Shown here: piece after piece, positions 61,488-64,000 of the stretch
How positions within the stretch are numbered: position 1 is the first letter of the stretch
Layout: each line of letters starts with the position of its first letter
Origin: Winogradskyella wandonensis
GTDB lineage: Bacteria; Bacteroidota; Bacteroidia; Flavobacteriales; Flavobacteriaceae
Assembly: GCF_004346845.1 (NCBI RefSeq)
Contig: NZ_SMGI01000002.1
Coordinates: 248,001 to 312,000 of the forward strand
Length of the DNA: 64,000 bases
Direction: 5' to 3'
Notes under the pieces: generated by a model
The model's database searches: none
What the model saw: the letters and a program-made list of their open reading frames with translations, nothing else
What the model was told of the DNA's origin: nothing
Position numbers and translations under genes: made by a program

Positions 61488-61546
61488 CAAAGAACTGTTT
61501 AGATTTAACCAGTAGTTGGTAAATTCAAAATTTAAACGGTTCTTTG
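61488..61546. other. long inverted repeat between etfA and the nuclease gene
   Basis: CAAAGAACTGTTTA (61488-61501) pairs with TAAACGGTTCTTTG (61533-61546) over 14 bp with a single G-U pair and a 31-base loop. A weak TTTT follows. It may end the etfA transcript, or be a protein- or RNA-structure site. Confidence 0.5.
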
Positions 61547-61583
61547 TGTTTTAGTATATTTAAATCTCGATTATCGAGAAATT

Positions 61584-62198
61584 ATGAGTTTAGTACGCTT
61601 AAACATAAAAGGCATATCGTATAGCCAAACACAAAATGGCGCTTATGCTTTGATATTAAATGAGGTAGATGGCGACCGTAAATTACCAATAGTTATTGGT
61701 GCTTTTGAAGCCCAATCTATTGCTATTGCTCTCGAAAAAGAAATTAGACCACCTCGACCGCTTACTCACGATTTGTTCAAAAACTTCTCTGACCGTTTCG
61801 CTATTGTTGTAAAGCAAGTTATTATTCACAAACTCGTGGATGGTGTCTTCTACTCTAGCCTTATTTGCGAACGCGATAATATAGAAGAAATCATCGATGC
61901 TAGAACTAGTGATGCTATAGCTTTAGCATTACGTTTTCAGGCACCAATATTTACTTACAAAAATATCTTAGACAAAGCTGGAATCTATCTTAAAGTTAAT
62001 CCCAAGAAGGACGAGCAAGATGACGATAGTATTTTAATGGATGAGCTTATTGCTGAAGAAATTGAAACAGCTGCTTTTGGTGATGACATATACAAAGACA
62101 AATCGTTAGAAGAATTGCATAATCTTTTAGACGAAGCTGTAGCTAACGAAGACTACGAAACAGCAGCAAAGATTAGAGACGAGATTTCTAAACGCTAA
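61584..62198 (+). CDS. bifunctional nuclease family protein (DUF151) with UVR motif
   Basis: 204 residues. The DUF151/BFN domain (about 1-140) has YALILNEVDGDRKLPIVIGAFEAQSIAIALE, RPPRPLTHDLFKNF and DARTSDAIALALRFQAPIFT. A C-terminal UvrB/UvrC-type helical hairpin is LEELHNLLDEAVANEDYETAAKIRDEI. The family is named from a plant homologue with reported RNase and DNase activity; the bacterial role is unclear. It lies 11 bases upstream of the nucleoside transporter gene. Confidence 0.9.
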   Translation: MSLVRLNIKGISYSQTQNGAYALILNEVDGDRKLPIVIGAFEAQSIAIALEKEIRPPRPLTHDLFKNFSDRFAIVVKQVIIHKLVDGVFYSSLICERDNIEEIIDARTSDAIALALRFQAPIFTYKNILDKAGIYLKVNPKKDEQDDDSILMDELIAEEIETAAFGDDIYKDKSLEELHNLLDEAVANEDYETAAKIRDEISKR

Positions 62199-62209
62199 AT
62201 CAATCCTAA

Positions 62210-63859
62210 ATGAAACATATTTTATTAGCTATAACAGCTATTTTTTTTGGACTTTCTGTAAATGCTCAAGGTATCGAAAAAACATGGCAATACGAATCTG
62301 GAAATATCTTTGAATTTAAAGATGGCAGTTTTAAATATGAAGATTTAGAAGGAGATTACATTAGACAGAATAATTTAATGATTTTGTACATCAACGACTC
62401 AATTAATAGTGTTGAGCGTTATAAAATTTCTGAATTAACAGACTCTACGTTTGTCTTTAGTAACGAATCAAAAACTTTTAATCTAAAATATAATTTCGAA
62501 GACAGAACTTCAACCTTAAGCAAAACATCTTCGGAAGACCAACTTATACCTAGTCAAGGTTTTTCACTTAATAGTCTATGGCGCGGTGCCTTAGGCATGG
62601 TCACGCTTATCTTTATTGCCTTTTTATTTAGTAGTAACAGAAGAGCAATAAACTGGAAAACTGTTGGTATTGGTTTAGCTTTTCAGTTAATTATTGCCAT
62701 AGGCGTTTTAAAAGTAGGCTTTGTAAAAACAGCTTTCGAATGGGTAGGAAGTCTTTTTGTAAGCGTATTAGATTTTACTAGAGCAGGAAGTAAATTCTTA
62801 TTTGAAGGACTTGTAATGGATATGGATACTTTTGGATTCATTTTCGCTTTTCAAGTATTGCCAACCATCTTATTTTTCTCAGCCTTAACATCTGTACTAT
62901 TCTATTTGGGTATTATACAAAAGGTAGTAAAAGCCTTTGGATGGTTACTATCTAAGCTTCTTAAAATTTCGGGTGCGGAAAGCTTGAGTGTTGCCGGAAA
63001 TATTTTTCTTGGACAGACCGAAGCACCACTTTTAATAAAAGCTTACCTCGAAAAAATGAACAAGTCTGAAATACTACTTGTTATGATTGGTGGTATGGCA
63101 ACTGTTGCAGGAGCAGTATTGGCAGCTTATATTGGTTTTCTCGGAGGTGACGACCCAGCGCTTCGTTTGGTTTACGCCAAGCACCTCTTAGCGGCATCGG
63201 TAATGGCGGCTCCTGGCGCTATTGTGATTTCAAAAATATTATATCCACAAACTGAAGACATCAACACAGACGTAAGTGTATCTCAGGAAAAAATTGGGTC
63301 AAACATATTAGATGCTATTTCTAACGGAACTACAGAAGGCTTAAAACTAGCTGTTAATGTAGGCGCAATGCTATTAGTATTTGTTGCTTTTATTGCAATG
63401 ATTAATGGTGTTTTAGGCTGGGTTGGGGATGTTACTACCCTAAATGAATGGGTAATGGCAAACACACCTTACCAAACACTTTCGCTAGAGCTTATTTTGG
63501 GTTATACTTTTGCACCACTCATGTGGTTAATCGGCGTATCATCAGAAGACATGGCACTTATGGGGCAACTTCTAGGTGTTAAATTAGCAGCTAGTGAATT
63601 TATTGGATACATTCAGTTAGCAGATCTTAAAAATGTTGCAAATGCCACTCACCTTAATTACAACAAGTCTGTAATTATGGCCACTTACATGCTTTGTGGT
63701 TTCGCCAACTTTGCCTCTATAGGAATTCAAATTGGCGGTATCGGTTCTTTAGCGCCAGGTCAACGTAAACAATTGTCCAAATTTGGAATGAAAGCCTTAA
63801 TTGGTGGAACTATCGCCTCTTTAATTTCTGCAACAATTGCAGGAATGATTATTGGGTAA
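62210..63859 (+). CDS. Na+/nucleoside symporter (NupC/CNT family) with N-terminal periplasmic domain
   Basis: 549 residues. A signal peptide (MKHILLAITAIFFGLSVNAQ) and a beta-rich domain of about 95 residues (TWQYESGNIFEFKDGSFKYEDLEGDYIRQNNLMILYI) precede a CNT transporter core with about nine helices from about residue 130. CNT marks are GQTEAPLLIKAYL and MIGGMATVAGAVLAAYIGFLGG, with YMLCGFANFASIGIQIGGIGSLAPGQR near the C-terminus. It imports nucleosides with Na+ or H+. The N-terminal domain is absent from NupC of E. coli and its role is unknown; it has a lipocalin-like strand pattern. Confidence 0.9.
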   Translation: MKHILLAITAIFFGLSVNAQGIEKTWQYESGNIFEFKDGSFKYEDLEGDYIRQNNLMILYINDSINSVERYKISELTDSTFVFSNESKTFNLKYNFEDRTSTLSKTSSEDQLIPSQGFSLNSLWRGALGMVTLIFIAFLFSSNRRAINWKTVGIGLAFQLIIAIGVLKVGFVKTAFEWVGSLFVSVLDFTRAGSKFLFEGLVMDMDTFGFIFAFQVLPTILFFSALTSVLFYLGIIQKVVKAFGWLLSKLLKISGAESLSVAGNIFLGQTEAPLLIKAYLEKMNKSEILLVMIGGMATVAGAVLAAYIGFLGGDDPALRLVYAKHLLAASVMAAPGAIVISKILYPQTEDINTDVSVSQEKIGSNILDAISNGTTEGLKLAVNVGAMLLVFVAFIAMINGVLGWVGDVTTLNEWVMANTPYQTLSLELILGYTFAPLMWLIGVSSEDMALMGQLLGVKLAASEFIGYIQLADLKNVANATHLNYNKSVIMATYMLCGFANFASIGIQIGGIGSLAPGQRKQLSKFGMKALIGGTIASLISATIAGMIIG

Positions 63860-63864
63860 AAGAA

Positions 63865-63900
63865 GCCCCATTGTCCTACGGACATTTCCCCAAAGGGGAA
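63865..63900. repeat. end-like copy of the CCCCAAAGGGG repeat family
   Basis: GCCCC, then a small hairpin TGTCCTACGGACA (63872-63884), then TTCCCCAAAGGGGAA (63886-63900), starting five bases after the nucleoside transporter stop. It matches the element ends in metH and between metH and metF. Its partner end, if any, lies beyond the window. The last 100 bases hold nothing else recognisable. Confidence 0.55.
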
Positions 63901-64000
63901 AACATATACTTGTGAAAATTAGTTAATAACTTTTGATATCTGCCTGGTCATATTAAAAGAATGAATTATTCAATTTACTTAAATTCGTTTATCATTTATT

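Noticed and set aside
1-64000. CRISPR arrays, tRNA or rRNA genes, prophage, replication origin
   Set aside because: No regularly spaced direct repeats, cloverleaf sequences with CCA-type ends, rRNA-like stretches, phage structural genes or DnaA-box clusters were noticed.

Overview
The window is AT-rich chromosomal DNA from a member of the Flavobacteriaceae (Bacteroidota), probably a marine one. The evidence is the gliding-motility gene gldA, GLPGLI-family proteins, DUF5686, DUF3857 and DUF547 proteins, a DAHP synthase fused to chorismate mutase, a methionine synthase split into two genes, promoters of the TTTG / TAnnTTTG type, and the near absence of Shine-Dalgarno sequences. No rRNA, tRNA, CRISPR array, prophage or classical insertion sequence was seen. 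Almost all genes look like core flavobacterial genes.

Layout. 1-2.7 kb: a glycoside hydrolase lipoprotein cut by the window edge, a beta-barrel protein and a DUF547 protein. 2.9-9.9 kb: a + strand operon with an FAD oxidoreductase, a membrane polyferredoxin, a YwqK/MORN-like protein and three glycosyltransferases. 10-14.6 kb: small envelope genes, a transglutaminase-like protein and an ECF sigma factor with a probable anti-sigma partner. 14.7-25.3 kb: housekeeping genes (polyprenyl synthase, rlmN, queA, aroA, mazG, dtd, rsgA) and two DUF3857 secreted proteins. 25.8-30 kb: an aromatic amino acid operon (prephenate dehydratase, aminotransferase, prephenate dehydrogenase, DAHP synthase/chorismate mutase) preceded by a leader peptide and terminator. 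30-33 kb: gldA, a GIN-domain lipoprotein and a PagL-like protein. 33-40.1 kb: methionine/SAM cycle (metF, two-part metH, metK). 40-50 kb: an M28 peptidase, a TonB-receptor-like barrel, three tandem GLPGLI proteins and a two-component system. 50-64 kb: deoxynucleoside kinase, App1-like phosphatase, membrane and soluble pyrophosphatases, a DUF5686 protein, PDH E1 beta, etfBA, a bifunctional nuclease and a nucleoside transporter.

Most notable observations. (1) The cobalamin-binding half of methionine synthase carries a complete DUF559 (Vsr-like nuclease fold) domain of about 140 residues, inserted in frame just before the HDIGKN cobalt-ligand motif. The insert is bounded by inverted palindromic repeats with a CCAAAGG core. 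A related element with no obvious gene fills the metH-metF gap, and one more end-like copy lies at the end of the window. This looks like a nuclease-coding mobile element and its non-autonomous relatives, able to sit inside an essential reading frame. (2) A second dispersed repeat, with a core like TTCGACTGCGCTCAG, has also been absorbed in frame into the metH reactivation domain and apparently into the start of a glycosyltransferase. (3) The aromatic operon has a 21-codon leader ORF with eight aromatic residues in nine codons, followed by mutually exclusive antiterminator and terminator pairings: a ribosome-mediated attenuator. (4) One divergent intergenic region carries two unrelated SAM riboswitch classes, SAM-I for metH-metF and a SAM-II-like pseudoknot for metK.

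All calls are from reading the sequence; no database search was run. Family names rest on recognised motifs and gene context.
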